NCBI GenBank assembly: GCA_963788975.1
Contig: CAWBIJ010000002.1
Span: 124,001-188,000, forward strand
Direction of reading: 5' to 3'
Source: VRUE01 sp963788975
Lineage (GTDB): Bacteria > Actinomycetota > Thermoleophilia > Solirubrobacterales > 70-9
Length of the DNA: 64,000 nucleotides
The notes under the pieces were generated by a model. It searched no databases and was not told where the DNA came from. It saw only the letters and a list, made by a program, of their open reading frames with translations. This document shows positions 1-7,908 of the stretch, piece after piece. A program made the translations under genes and the position numbers. Positions within the stretch are counted from its first letter, which is position 1. Every line of letters starts with the position of its first letter.

Positions 1-1
1 C

Positions 2-265
2 GCGAATGCCGCGGTCGACGGGCTGAGGGACTACCTGCGCGAGCTGGCCCGGGACCACATGACGCCACGCAAGGAACAGGTGAGGTTGATCCAGCTCGGC
101 CGCGCAAAGGGCAGCGCGGTCAACTCCGGGGCAAATCTCCAGCTCGCCGTCCTTACCTTCATCTTCGTTTTCGCGGTCTGCTGTGCGGCTGTTCTCTTCA
201 TCGCCCGGGTGCGCCGCGGCTGGCGGGCGTCCGGGGACTCGGTGGGCGACCTCTCGACTACCTGA
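2..265 (+). CDS. C-terminal fragment of a Wzz-like chain-length determinant protein
   Basis: Open from the left edge of the window to a TGA at 263-265; the start lies outside. About 87 residues are visible: a soluble, probably helical stretch, then one hydrophobic segment (residues from AVLTFIFVFAV onward) followed at once by the basic motif RVRRGW. The same end (a membrane helix, then QVRRGW) closes the Wzz-like half of the fusion protein at 5609-7780, so this is probably a third paralogue of that family. Such proteins sit in the membrane with two helices and set polysaccharide chain length. It ends 5 bp before the next Wzz-like gene, so the two are probably cotranscribed. The family assignment rests on this paralogy only. 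Confidence 0.6.
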   Translation, partial: ANAAVDGLRDYLRELARDHMTPRKEQVRLIQLGRAKGSAVNSGANLQLAVLTFIFVFAVCCAAVLFIARVRRGWRASGDSVGDLSTT

Positions 266-270
266 TCGCG

Positions 271-1032
271 ATGGAGTCGGTCGGCATCCTTCGTGTGCTC
301 TGGCGGCGGCGGGCCCTCGTCGCGCTGGGCTGCCTGCTGGCGCTGGCCGTTGGCATCCTTGCCCTCTACCGGGTCTCGCTGGCGCCGCCCGGCCTCGAGC
401 GGCGCGCCGTGCCCGCGGGCACGGCCACCCAGCGAGTCCTGGTCGACACGCCGAAGTCGTTGATCGCCGCCGCCCGGCCCGAGGGGGTCACCTCGATCGT
501 CACCAGGGCGGCCGTGCTGGGCAACCTGCTGGCGAGCGACGAAGCGAGGGCGGCGATGGCTCGCGAGACCGGGCTGGCGCCGGAGGAGATCGACGTGACC
601 GGCCCAGGCACCGAGGCCGCGGCGGTGCCGACGCCGCTCGCCGAAGCAGCGATCGAAACCGCCCGCCCGCAACAGCCGTACGCGATCACTGTTAGCCAAC
701 CCGACTCCAGCCTGCCGATCCTGACCGTGTACGTCACCGCGCCCAGCCCGGGAGAGGGGCGCGAGCTTGCCGGAGCCGCATCGGCGGCGCTCTCGTCGGC
801 GGTAGGCCGCGGCCCCGTCGGGGGCGAGAACCTCAGGGTCCAGCCCGTGGGCCGGATCCAGGTGGCGAGCAGGATGGTGGGTCCGGGAACCTCCAAGGCC
901 GCGATCGCCGCGATCCTCCTCTTCGTCCTCTGGTGTGTCCTCGTCTTGCTGCTCGACGCGATTCAGGCGCGCCCTGTGGAGCCCGGCCGGCGCCGGGTTG
1001 CTTCCGGCGCTCTCTCCGGGGGGTTGCGGTGA
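271..1032 (+). CDS. Wzz-like polysaccharide chain-length/export membrane protein
   Basis: 253 residues with an ATG start. A membrane helix lies at about residues 13-35, an extracytoplasmic domain follows, and a second helix is at about 207-227, the topology of Wzz/polysaccharide co-polymerases. There is no Walker-type kinase domain. The motif RVSLAPPGLE just after helix 1 matches RVSLLPPKLE in the fusion protein at 5609-7780, showing common ancestry. It overlaps the start of the following glycosyltransferase by 4 bp, so it is part of a surface-polysaccharide operon. The role in chain-length control is inferred from topology and neighbours. Confidence 0.7.
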   Translation: MESVGILRVLWRRRALVALGCLLALAVGILALYRVSLAPPGLERRAVPAGTATQRVLVDTPKSLIAAARPEGVTSIVTRAAVLGNLLASDEARAAMARETGLAPEEIDVTGPGTEAAAVPTPLAEAAIETARPQQPYAITVSQPDSSLPILTVYVTAPSPGEGRELAGAASAALSSAVGRGPVGGENLRVQPVGRIQVASRMVGPGTSKAAIAAILLFVLWCVLVLLLDAIQARPVEPGRRRVASGALSGGLR

Positions 1033-2270
1033 GTCGCGTCCTCGTCGGCCTGCACCAGCTCGAGCTAGGCGGCAGCCAGCTCAACGCCCTGGACCTGGCG
1101 ACGGGGCTGCGCGACCGCGGCCACGTCGTAGAGGTCTTCGCCGCCCACACCGGCGAGTACGGCCCGATGGCCGAGATCGTGCGCGAGCGCGGCCTGCCCC
1201 TGGCGGTGGTTGAGCACCCGCTTGACCGGCCGGGCCGCTATCCCTGCCGGCGCGGCGTCGCGGCGGCGATGACCGCCCACGCGCGGCAGATGGAAGCCGA
1301 CTTTCTGCACGTGTACGAGTACCCGCTGATCCTCGACGCCTTCTACGGCCCGGCCCGCTCGCTGGGGACGCCGCTGGTCGGGACCGTCTTGGCGATGGCG
1401 GTGCCGACCTGGCTGCCGCGCTCGGCGACGCTGGTTGCCGGCACCGAGAAGCTGGTCGAGGGAGGGCGGGCGGTTGGGCAGGAGATCAGCTTGATCGAGC
1501 CGCCGGTGAACCCCGCCTGGGACGACCCTGAGGGCGTCGACGGCGCCGGCTTCCGCCGCCGCCACGGAATTGGCGACGACGAGCTCTTGATCGGCATCGT
1601 TTGTCGCCTCAACCCCGACATGAAGGAGGAGGGGGTGGGGCGGGCGATGCGGGCGATCGAGCAGCTCGACCCGGACGGGGAGCGGCACCTGCGCCTGGCT
1701 GTCACCGGCGACGGTCCTTCTCACGGGAGGCTGGCGTCCCTTGCCTCTGCGGTCAACGAGCGCCTTGGCCGCGAGGCTGTCGTGCTGACCGGCGCCCTGC
1801 CCGACTCGCGCCCCGCCTACGCGGCGGCGGACATCGCCCTGGGAATGGGCGGCTCTGCCCTGCGGGCGATGGCCTACGGCAAGCCGCTGGTCGTGCTCGG
1901 AATCGAGGGCTTCTCGCGGCCGTTCGACGAGGAGACCGCCGGCTATTTCCTCGAGGAGGGGTTCTACGGAATCGGCAGCGGCGAGCCCGAGCCGCTGGCG
2001 GTGCAGATCGCCCCCCTGCTCGACGAAGGAAGGCGGCGCCAGCTCGGCGAGTGGTCGCGCGCGGTCGTGCTCGACCGCTTCGGCCTCAACACCGCTCTCG
2101 ACACACTGGAAGAGGTCTTCGAGCGGGCTCGCGAGCGCAGCGAGCCGTGGCTCCCCTCGGCGCTGCACACGACGATCCAGCGTACGGCGAGCGAGCTCGC
2201 GGGCGAACGCGTCCGCCAGCGGGTCAAGCCGGCGGTGCACTGGGCCCTGGCGCGGGGGGCAACGGCGTGA
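1029..2270 (+). CDS. GT4-like glycosyltransferase
   Basis: 413 residues, taking the GTG at 1029 whose GTGA overlaps the upstream TGA; this start places the Rossmann strand (VSRVLVGLHQLELGGSQ) at the N-terminus as expected for GT-B enzymes. The glycine-rich stretch GGSQLNALDLA and the C-terminal donor-site region around AMAYGKPLVVLG are typical of GT4-type retaining transferases. The usual E-x7-E donor motif is not intact: the first Glu position is in a GGSAL context. It is predicted to add one sugar to a lipid-linked oligosaccharide on the cytoplasmic face. It is translationally coupled to the Wzz-like gene before it and the flippase after it. The sugar specificity cannot be read from sequence. 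Confidence 0.8.
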   Translation: MSRVLVGLHQLELGGSQLNALDLATGLRDRGHVVEVFAAHTGEYGPMAEIVRERGLPLAVVEHPLDRPGRYPCRRGVAAAMTAHARQMEADFLHVYEYPLILDAFYGPARSLGTPLVGTVLAMAVPTWLPRSATLVAGTEKLVEGGRAVGQEISLIEPPVNPAWDDPEGVDGAGFRRRHGIGDDELLIGIVCRLNPDMKEEGVGRAMRAIEQLDPDGERHLRLAVTGDGPSHGRLASLASAVNERLGREAVVLTGALPDSRPAYAAADIALGMGGSALRAMAYGKPLVVLGIEGFSRPFDEETAGYFLEEGFYGIGSGEPEPLAVQIAPLLDEGRRRQLGEWSRAVVLDRFGLNTALDTLEEVFERARERSEPWLPSALHTTIQRTASELAGERVRQRVKPAVHWALARGATA

Positions 2271-3718
2271 GCGAGCCGTCCACAAGACCGGAGTCGCTCT
2301 CGGAACGGGCGGCGCGGGCGCTCGGCGTCAACATGCTGAACACGCTCGCGTTCAGGCTGGGGACGCTGGTGATCGGCATCGCCCTCGCTCGTATCCTCGG
2401 CCCCGAGCAGTTCGGCGTCTTCGCCGTCGCCCAGGTGGCGCTGATGGGGGCGCTCAGCTTCTACGAACTCGGGGTCAGCCTGGCGATCGTGCGCTGGCCC
2501 GACCCCCCAGAGGAGATCGCCCCGACGGTGGCGACGATCTCGGTCATCTCCAGTCTCGCGATCTTTGCCGCCGCCTTCGTCGCCGCGCCCTGGTTCTCGG
2601 CCGCGATGGGGGCGCCCGAGGCGACCGACGTCGTCCGCCTGCTCTCGGTCAACGTCGTCATCGCCGGGGTCGTCGCCACCCCGATGGCGCTGATGCAGCG
2701 CGAGTTCCAGGCCGGGAGGCGGATGGTCATCGACCAGCTCAACAGCTGGCTGGGGGCGCTGATCTCGATCGCCACGGCGTTGGCGGGAATGGGGGCGATG
2801 AGTCTCGCTGTCGGCCGCCTCGCTGGCGCCGGCGCCGGGGCGCTGCTCTTCGTCTACTACATGCCCTTCCGCTTCGGCTTCGACCGCGAGGTCGCCCGCC
2901 GGCTGCTCGATTTCGGCGTCCCCCTGGCCGGCGCCAGCATCGTCGTCTTCGGCGTCACCTATGTGGACCAGCTGATAGTCGGCGCCTTGCTCGGGCCGGT
3001 GGCGCTGGGCTTCTACGTCCTCGCCTTCAACCTCTCCAGCTGGCCGGTCAACGTCCTCTCGCAGCCGGTCCGGCAGGTGTTGCCGGCGGCGTTCGCCCGC
3101 CTGCAGCGCGACCCGGCTTCGCTGCGCAGCGCCTTCGTCTCGTCGACTGGCCTGTTGGCGGCGGCGACGCTGCCGATCTGCCTGGTCCTGACCGGGGCGG
3201 CGGAGCCGATCGTCAATGTCGTCTACGGGACCGAGTGGGGGCCTGCCGCATCGGTGCTCTGGTGCCTAGGGCTGGTGGCGGCACTGCGCATCTTCTTCGA
3301 GCTGGTCTACGACTACTTCGTCGTCATCGGCGACACGCGGGTGATCTTCTCGGTGCAGGTCGCCTGGCTCGCCGCCCTCGTACCGGCGCTCTACGTCGGC
3401 GCCTCGAGCGCCGGGATCGAGGGGGCCGGGGTGGCGCAGGTACTGGTCGCCGCGCTCGTTGTCCTGCCGATCTACCTCACCCGCCTGCACTCCCACGGCA
3501 TTGCCTGGCGCTCCCTCGCTGCCTGCGTCGCGGCCCCGGTCGCCTTCGGCGCGGGGGTGGTGGGTGTCGCGCTGGCGGCCGCCGAGCTGATCCCCCTCGA
3601 CATGGTCGCGCTTGCAGTCGCCGTCGCGGGGCTGCTCGTCGCGTTGGCGCTCGAGGCGCGCTCGATGCGCACTACCTTCCAGCGCCTCCGCGTCGTCCTC
3701 GACAGCGGCGCCGCGTAG
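2267..3718 (+). CDS. Wzx-type polysaccharide flippase (MOP superfamily)
   Basis: 483 residues, start GTG at 2267 overlapping the previous stop by 4 bp. The protein is almost entirely hydrophobic with about 12-14 predicted membrane helices. It has the characteristic N-terminal pattern of the polysaccharide-transporter family: FRLGTLVIGIALARILGPEQ followed by FGVFAVAQVAL. Such proteins flip undecaprenyl-diphosphate-linked repeat units across the membrane. It closes the rightward operon; the converging acetyltransferase ends 12 bp downstream. Together with the glycosyltransferases and the Wzz/Wzy-like genes nearby it gives the core of a Wzx/Wzy-dependent export route. Confidence 0.88.
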   Translation: MSEPSTRPESLSERAARALGVNMLNTLAFRLGTLVIGIALARILGPEQFGVFAVAQVALMGALSFYELGVSLAIVRWPDPPEEIAPTVATISVISSLAIFAAAFVAAPWFSAAMGAPEATDVVRLLSVNVVIAGVVATPMALMQREFQAGRRMVIDQLNSWLGALISIATALAGMGAMSLAVGRLAGAGAGALLFVYYMPFRFGFDREVARRLLDFGVPLAGASIVVFGVTYVDQLIVGALLGPVALGFYVLAFNLSSWPVNVLSQPVRQVLPAAFARLQRDPASLRSAFVSSTGLLAAATLPICLVLTGAAEPIVNVVYGTEWGPAASVLWCLGLVAALRIFFELVYDYFVVIGDTRVIFSVQVAWLAALVPALYVGASSAGIEGAGVAQVLVAALVVLPIYLTRLHSHGIAWRSLAACVAAPVAFGAGVVGVALAAAELIPLDMVALAVAVAGLLVALALEARSMRTTFQRLRVVLDSGAA

Positions 3719-3730
3719 GTCGCGCCGCGC

Positions 3731-4426
3731 TCAGCCGGGCGGGGGGAACCCATCGGGGAGCGGCGCGCTCCCCGCATCTCGTGCCGGGACGCCGTGCCAG
3801 AGGCGCTCGGGAGGGACGTCGCGGGTGACGATCGCGCCCATCCCGACCAGCGACCAGGGACCGATCGAGGTGCCCTCGCGCAGGCAGGCGCCGGCGCCGA
3901 CGTAGGCGCCTTCGCCCAGCCGGCAGGCGCCGCCGACCCTGACCCCCGAGGCCAGTGTGGCGAAGTCCCCGACCGTCGCGTCGTGCGGCAGGACGACCTG
4001 GGGCATGACGGCGACGTGGCGGCCGACCGTCGCTTCGGCGGTGAGGTCGACGTGGGCGAGCAGGACCGACCCTGGGCCGACCTCGCAGCTCTCGCCCAGC
4101 GTCGCCGTCGGGTGGAGCACGGTCGCGTAGCGCTCATCCTCGAGTCCAAGTCGCTCGGCGATCAGTCTGCGGCTGACGTAGTTGCCGGGCCGACCGGTAG
4201 CGATCACCACGGCGGCGCCGGTGCGGTCGTGCGCCAGCTCAATCGGGCCCAGGATCGGAGCGCCGCAGGCCGTGCTGCCGTGCAGGCTCTCGTCGTCATC
4301 GAGGAAGCCGAGCAGCGACCAGCTGGGGCGGACAGCGTTCATCGCTCGTACCGCCTCGGCGGTCTCACGGGCGAAGCCGCCCGAGCCGACGATCAGCAAC
4401 TCGCGCTGCGCGGAGGCCCCCGTCAT
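3731..4426 (-). CDS. PglD/NeuD-like sugar O- or N-acyltransferase
   Basis: 231 residues. The start is the ATG at 4426-4424, which overlaps the upstream glycosyltransferase stop by 4 bp and places the N-terminal Rossmann-like PglD domain (LLIVGSGGFARETAEA) at the very beginning. Residues from about 95 onward form a left-handed beta helix of hexapeptide repeats (VGPGSVLLAHVDLTAEATVG and similar), with the acceptor-site region around MPQVVLPHDATVGDF. Members acetylate amino-sugars or sialic-acid-like sugars with acetyl-CoA. It is the last gene of a three-gene leftward operon. The acceptor sugar is unknown. Confidence 0.82.
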   Translation of the reverse strand: MTGASAQRELLIVGSGGFARETAEAVRAMNAVRPSWSLLGFLDDDESLHGSTACGAPILGPIELAHDRTGAAVVIATGRPGNYVSRRLIAERLGLEDERYATVLHPTATLGESCEVGPGSVLLAHVDLTAEATVGRHVAVMPQVVLPHDATVGDFATLASGVRVGGACRLGEGAYVGAGACLREGTSIGPWSLVGMGAIVTRDVPPERLWHGVPARDAGSAPLPDGFPPPG

Positions 4427-5604
4427 GAGATCGGAACCGGGCCGGGGTGGAGGGCGGCGAGGTCGAGGAGGCGGGCGAACTCGGCCCCGCGCGACTCCCA
4501 TGAGTGGCGGGCGGCGAAGGCCTTGCGCGCGTTCGTCTCGGACTCTGGCCGCGGCGTGCGCAGCAGCGCCTGCACGGCGGCGGCAAACTCCTCCGGCGTC
4601 TGCGCGATCGTCACGTGCTCGGTGTCGAGCCAGCGGTGCGCGGGCAGGTCGCTGGCCACCGCCGGCCGGCCGGCGGCGAGGTACTCGAGGGTCTTCAACG
4701 GGAAGCTGGAGTGGTTGAAGTCGGAGCACACGTAGGGCGTCAGGCCGACGTCGATGGCACCCATGTAGGAGGGCATCTGGTCGAACGGCTTGGGGCCGAC
4801 CCACTGCACGTTGGGCAGTGCGAGCAGGCGGTCGAGGCGGGAGATCTCAAAGCTCGGCTGGCGTGGCCCCACCAGCAGCAGGGAGACGCCCGTGGCCGCC
4901 ACCGCTTCAAGCATGGCAAGGTCGATGCGCTCTGACATGTGCCCGGCGAAGCCGGCGATCGGACTGGGCAGCTCGACGTCCGCCGGGGTCCTCGCCAAAT
5001 CCGCCCCGGCAAAGCGGACCGCGTCGCATCCGTTAGGGATCACCTCGATGTCGGGCCTGCTTTGCAGCCATTTTTCCCTCAACGCCGGCGAGCTGACGAC
5101 TACGAGATCGGCATCGGCGAGCTGGCGCCGCGTGCCCCGTTGCAGCCAGCTCGAGCCGGTTCCCGTCAGGCCGGCACCGGCGACGAAGTCGTCGGTGCCG
5201 TAGAGCACGCGCCGTGGTGCGGGAACGACGTCGAGCATGTCGGCGGGCGAGGCGACGATCGTGCAGTGGACCGGGGACCCGAGCTCGGCGACTGCCCTGC
5301 GCACGGCGCGGCGCGTCTGGCGAGCGGCGATCTCGCGCAGGAGCGGGCGGCTCACGCCGGGGACCGTTACGGGACTGAGCCGGGTCACGTTGGGGGCGAC
5401 CTCTCGCAGTCGCTCCTCGCGCAGCGTCTGGCGCGCGGTCGGGTCGCGCAGTGGGCTGAGGTAGGAGATGGGCGGGTCGACCCAGAGCACGGGCAGGCGA
5501 CGCGCCAGCTGCAGGGTGATGTGGCGCTCCGGCATCCAGATGCCGTCCCAGGAGGTGCCGGCGATGACGACGGCCAGCTCTCTGCTGTCGCTGTTCGCGT
5601 ACAT
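4423..5604 (-). CDS. GT4-like glycosyltransferase (TuaH-like)
   Basis: 393 residues from the ATG at 5604-5602, only 4 bp after the fusion gene ends. The N-terminal half has an early ligand-binding loop (SWDGIWMPERH) seen in TuaH-like transferases. The C-terminal half carries VIPNGCDAVRF, GFAGHMSERID and the donor-binding stretch SFPLKTLEYLAAGRPAVASD. In that stretch the E of KTLEYLAAG corresponds to the second Glu of the GT4 E-x7-E motif. It probably adds a sugar to the growing lipid-linked unit. It lies between a Wzz/Wzy-like fusion and an acetyltransferase. An upstream in-frame ATG would only add residues encoded over the neighbouring gene and was not used. Confidence 0.82.
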   Translation of the reverse strand: MYANSDSRELAVVIAGTSWDGIWMPERHITLQLARRLPVLWVDPPISYLSPLRDPTARQTLREERLREVAPNVTRLSPVTVPGVSRPLLREIAARQTRRAVRRAVAELGSPVHCTIVASPADMLDVVPAPRRVLYGTDDFVAGAGLTGTGSSWLQRGTRRQLADADLVVVSSPALREKWLQSRPDIEVIPNGCDAVRFAGADLARTPADVELPSPIAGFAGHMSERIDLAMLEAVAATGVSLLLVGPRQPSFEISRLDRLLALPNVQWVGPKPFDQMPSYMGAIDVGLTPYVCSDFNHSSFPLKTLEYLAAGRPAVASDLPAHRWLDTEHVTIAQTPEEFAAAVQALLRTPRPESETNARKAFAARHSWESRGAEFARLLDLAALHPGPVPIS

Positions 5605-5608
5605 CTGG

Positions 5609-7780
5609 CTAGACCGGGGTGGGCAGGCGGTGCCGCTCTGCCGGCACCGCCGCCGGGTCGGGAAGGTGGGCTGGCTCCGGCCGGACCTGCTGGGCTGGCC
5701 GCACACGGTCCCCTTGCAGGATCGCGGCGAGGAAGCCGGCGAGGACGAGGAACAGGTACGGCGCGTGGGGGAATGACATCAGGTCGAAGAGCACCGAGAG
5801 CATGAGGAAGCCGCCCGCGGCGGCGGCCACCGCAAGTGCCGGCGGTGCCCAGGCCGGGTCGCGCCCACGGATGATCGGGGCAGCGATGGCGATGATCAAC
5901 CCGATCATCAAGGCGAAGGCGACGAGCCCAACCAGGCCGGTCTCGACCAAGCGCACGAGCAGGTCGTTGTCGAGGATGCGGTAGCTGGAGTGGTCGTAGG
6001 AGCCAAAGCCTCGCCCGAAGGCGAGATGGCTGAGCAGGTCGGGCCTGATCGCGTCGTAGTCGGAGACGCGGTCGCTGACCGTAGAGACGCCAAGCTGGTT
6101 GGGCCTGAACTGGTCGACGATCGAGCCCAGCGCATTCGGCGCCAGGGCTGGGATCGCAAGCAGGATGACGACTCCTAGCGGGGCCAGCCGCAGGAGCTCG
6201 CGGCGGCGGAAGTAGGCGAGAATCAGGCAGACCGTGAGCGGCGCCAGCAGGGCGCTCTTGCGATAGGTGGCGATCATCGCCCCGAGCAGGATGCAGATCG
6301 CCAGGCCGCAGAGGAGCCGCTCGCGGGAGCGCGGCGAGTGCATTACGCGGACGAAGGCGATCGGCAGCGCCATCGTCAGCATCGCCACGGCCTCGAGCCC
6401 GAGGTCGGCGGGCCCGATCACCTGGCGGCGGCCGATCTCGTCGTATCCGGTCGTATCGACGGGGGCCACGTCGAAGAAGCTTGGCAGCAGCTTGTCCGAC
6501 CAGGCGTAGAAGAGGTTGGCGCCGAAGCGATACTCCCAGAGCACGCCGAGGGCGCAGATAACCGCGCAGGCGAGCATCAAGGTCATCAGCGGGCGGACCT
6601 CAGTCGGCCGCACGGCGCTGGCGACGACGAGGAAGACGGAGAAGAAGGCGGCGAGCAGGGTCAGCTTCTTGATCGCCAGCTCCAGCTCGAGCGTCTGGTT
6701 GAGATAGGCGGCGTTGAGGACGACGCTGAGGAAGGCGACGACGACGAAGAGCGCGATCGCTGCGTGGACGGTGGTGAAGCGCCAGCGCGGCGCTCCCGGC
6801 CCGCCCGCGGCGAGTGCGAGCAGCCAGGTGAAGACAAGGACTGGCAGCGCCAGCCGGTCGAGTTTGAGGTCGATCGGCAGCGAGGCCTGGATCGAGATCG
6901 CGTTGATCGGGACCAGCCAGAGCATCACCAGGAAGGCGGCGAGCATCCAGGGCAGGGCCCGGGTCGTGTGGGGCCAGCTGTCGCGGCTGGGCTGCGGCGG
7001 CGCCAGCGGCTCGGCCTCGAGCCTGCCGCCCGCGCCGAGCCGCTCCGCCCGCAGCCAGCCGCGCCGGACCTGGGCGAGCAGGAAGAGCAGGCCAAACGTG
7101 ATCCCGAAGACGACGGCGAAGGTCAGCCCGGCGACTTTGAGTGGAGCGGATGGGTCGAGCGGGCCACCACGGGCGGCGCCGAGCTGCTCGAGGCTGACAG
7201 GAGAGGGCCGCTCGCGTTCGCGGCGCAGCGCCAGCTCCTCGACGTAGGCGTTGGTGGCCGGCACCGCCGCGTCGGCGAGACGGCGCGCCTTCTCGGGGGA
7301 CGGTGCCTGGGCGTAGACATCGAGCAGGGGCGCCGTGGGGCGCGTTTGCACGTCGAGCCTGTAAGGGGCGTGCGAGGCGAGGATCTGGCTGGCGCGGCGC
7401 TCGCCGTCGGGTTCCTTGAAGGCGACCGGCACGTTCTCGCTGACCTCGGTCGTGGCTGCGATCAGGTCCGGGTCGACGCCGATCGCGCGGCCGACCCGCT
7501 CGAGCACGGGCGGGCTCGCCATCGCGTTGCCGATCAGGTTGGTGCGCTTGGTCTGCGATTCGAACCCGGTCTGGCTGAGCGGGCGCTGGCCGTGGGGGAG
7601 CTGGATCGTCGCGTGGGCAACCGCGGCGCCCTGCTGCAGCTGCTTCAGCTCGAGCTTGGGCGGCAGCAGGCTCACCCGGCAAAGGCTTGCGGCGGCGGCG
7701 ATCGTCGCGACGACGGCGCTGGCGATCGCGAAGGCGATCAGCCTGCGCCTGCGTGCGAGTGCTGTGCTCGGGCCTTGCAT
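5609..7780 (-). CDS. Wzz-like chain-length domain fused to O-antigen ligase/polymerase-like membrane domain
   Basis: 723 residues from the ATG at 7780-7778. Residues 1 to about 235 are a Wzz-like module: a helix near the N-terminus, RVSLLPPKLE, a coiled extracytoplasmic segment and a second helix ending in AQVRRGW. From about residue 270 to the end there are some ten hydrophobic helices. These include the O-antigen ligase (Wzy_C/WaaL-type) signature: an extracytoplasmic loop with GRGFGSYDHSSYRILDNDLL followed by RLVETGLVGLVAF. Normally the chain-length regulator and the polymerase or ligase are separate membrane proteins; here they are one chain. It is first in its operon and diverges from the GT2/phosphoglycosyltransferase gene. 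Start codons further upstream would run into the divergent promoter region. Confidence 0.8.
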   Translation of the reverse strand: MQGPSTALARRRRLIAFAIASAVVATIAAAASLCRVSLLPPKLELKQLQQGAAVAHATIQLPHGQRPLSQTGFESQTKRTNLIGNAMASPPVLERVGRAIGVDPDLIAATTEVSENVPVAFKEPDGERRASQILASHAPYRLDVQTRPTAPLLDVYAQAPSPEKARRLADAAVPATNAYVEELALRRERERPSPVSLEQLGAARGGPLDPSAPLKVAGLTFAVVFGITFGLLFLLAQVRRGWLRAERLGAGGRLEAEPLAPPQPSRDSWPHTTRALPWMLAAFLVMLWLVPINAISIQASLPIDLKLDRLALPVLVFTWLLALAAGGPGAPRWRFTTVHAAIALFVVVAFLSVVLNAAYLNQTLELELAIKKLTLLAAFFSVFLVVASAVRPTEVRPLMTLMLACAVICALGVLWEYRFGANLFYAWSDKLLPSFFDVAPVDTTGYDEIGRRQVIGPADLGLEAVAMLTMALPIAFVRVMHSPRSRERLLCGLAICILLGAMIATYRKSALLAPLTVCLILAYFRRRELLRLAPLGVVILLAIPALAPNALGSIVDQFRPNQLGVSTVSDRVSDYDAIRPDLLSHLAFGRGFGSYDHSSYRILDNDLLVRLVETGLVGLVAFALMIGLIIAIAAPIIRGRDPAWAPPALAVAAAAGGFLMLSVLFDLMSFPHAPYLFLVLAGFLAAILQGDRVRPAQQVRPEPAHLPDPAAVPAERHRLPTPV

Positions 7781-7908
7781 GGGCAGTCGAAGCCGGCCGG
7801 ATTCATGCCAGCCTCGCAAGATCAACGCATGCGGAGGCTTGGCCCTTCCTCGGCGCATTTGGCGCCGCCGGCCGAAAGCGCCCACCCCGCTGGAACGTTG
7901 CTTTGGTG
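7781..7908. promoter_or_regulatory. Divergent intergenic region between two polysaccharide operons
   Basis: 128 bp between the leftward Wzz/ligase fusion and the rightward GT2/phosphoglycosyltransferase fusion must hold the promoters for both operons. I could not pick convincing -35/-10 boxes; no long inverted repeat was seen. Confidence 0.4.
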
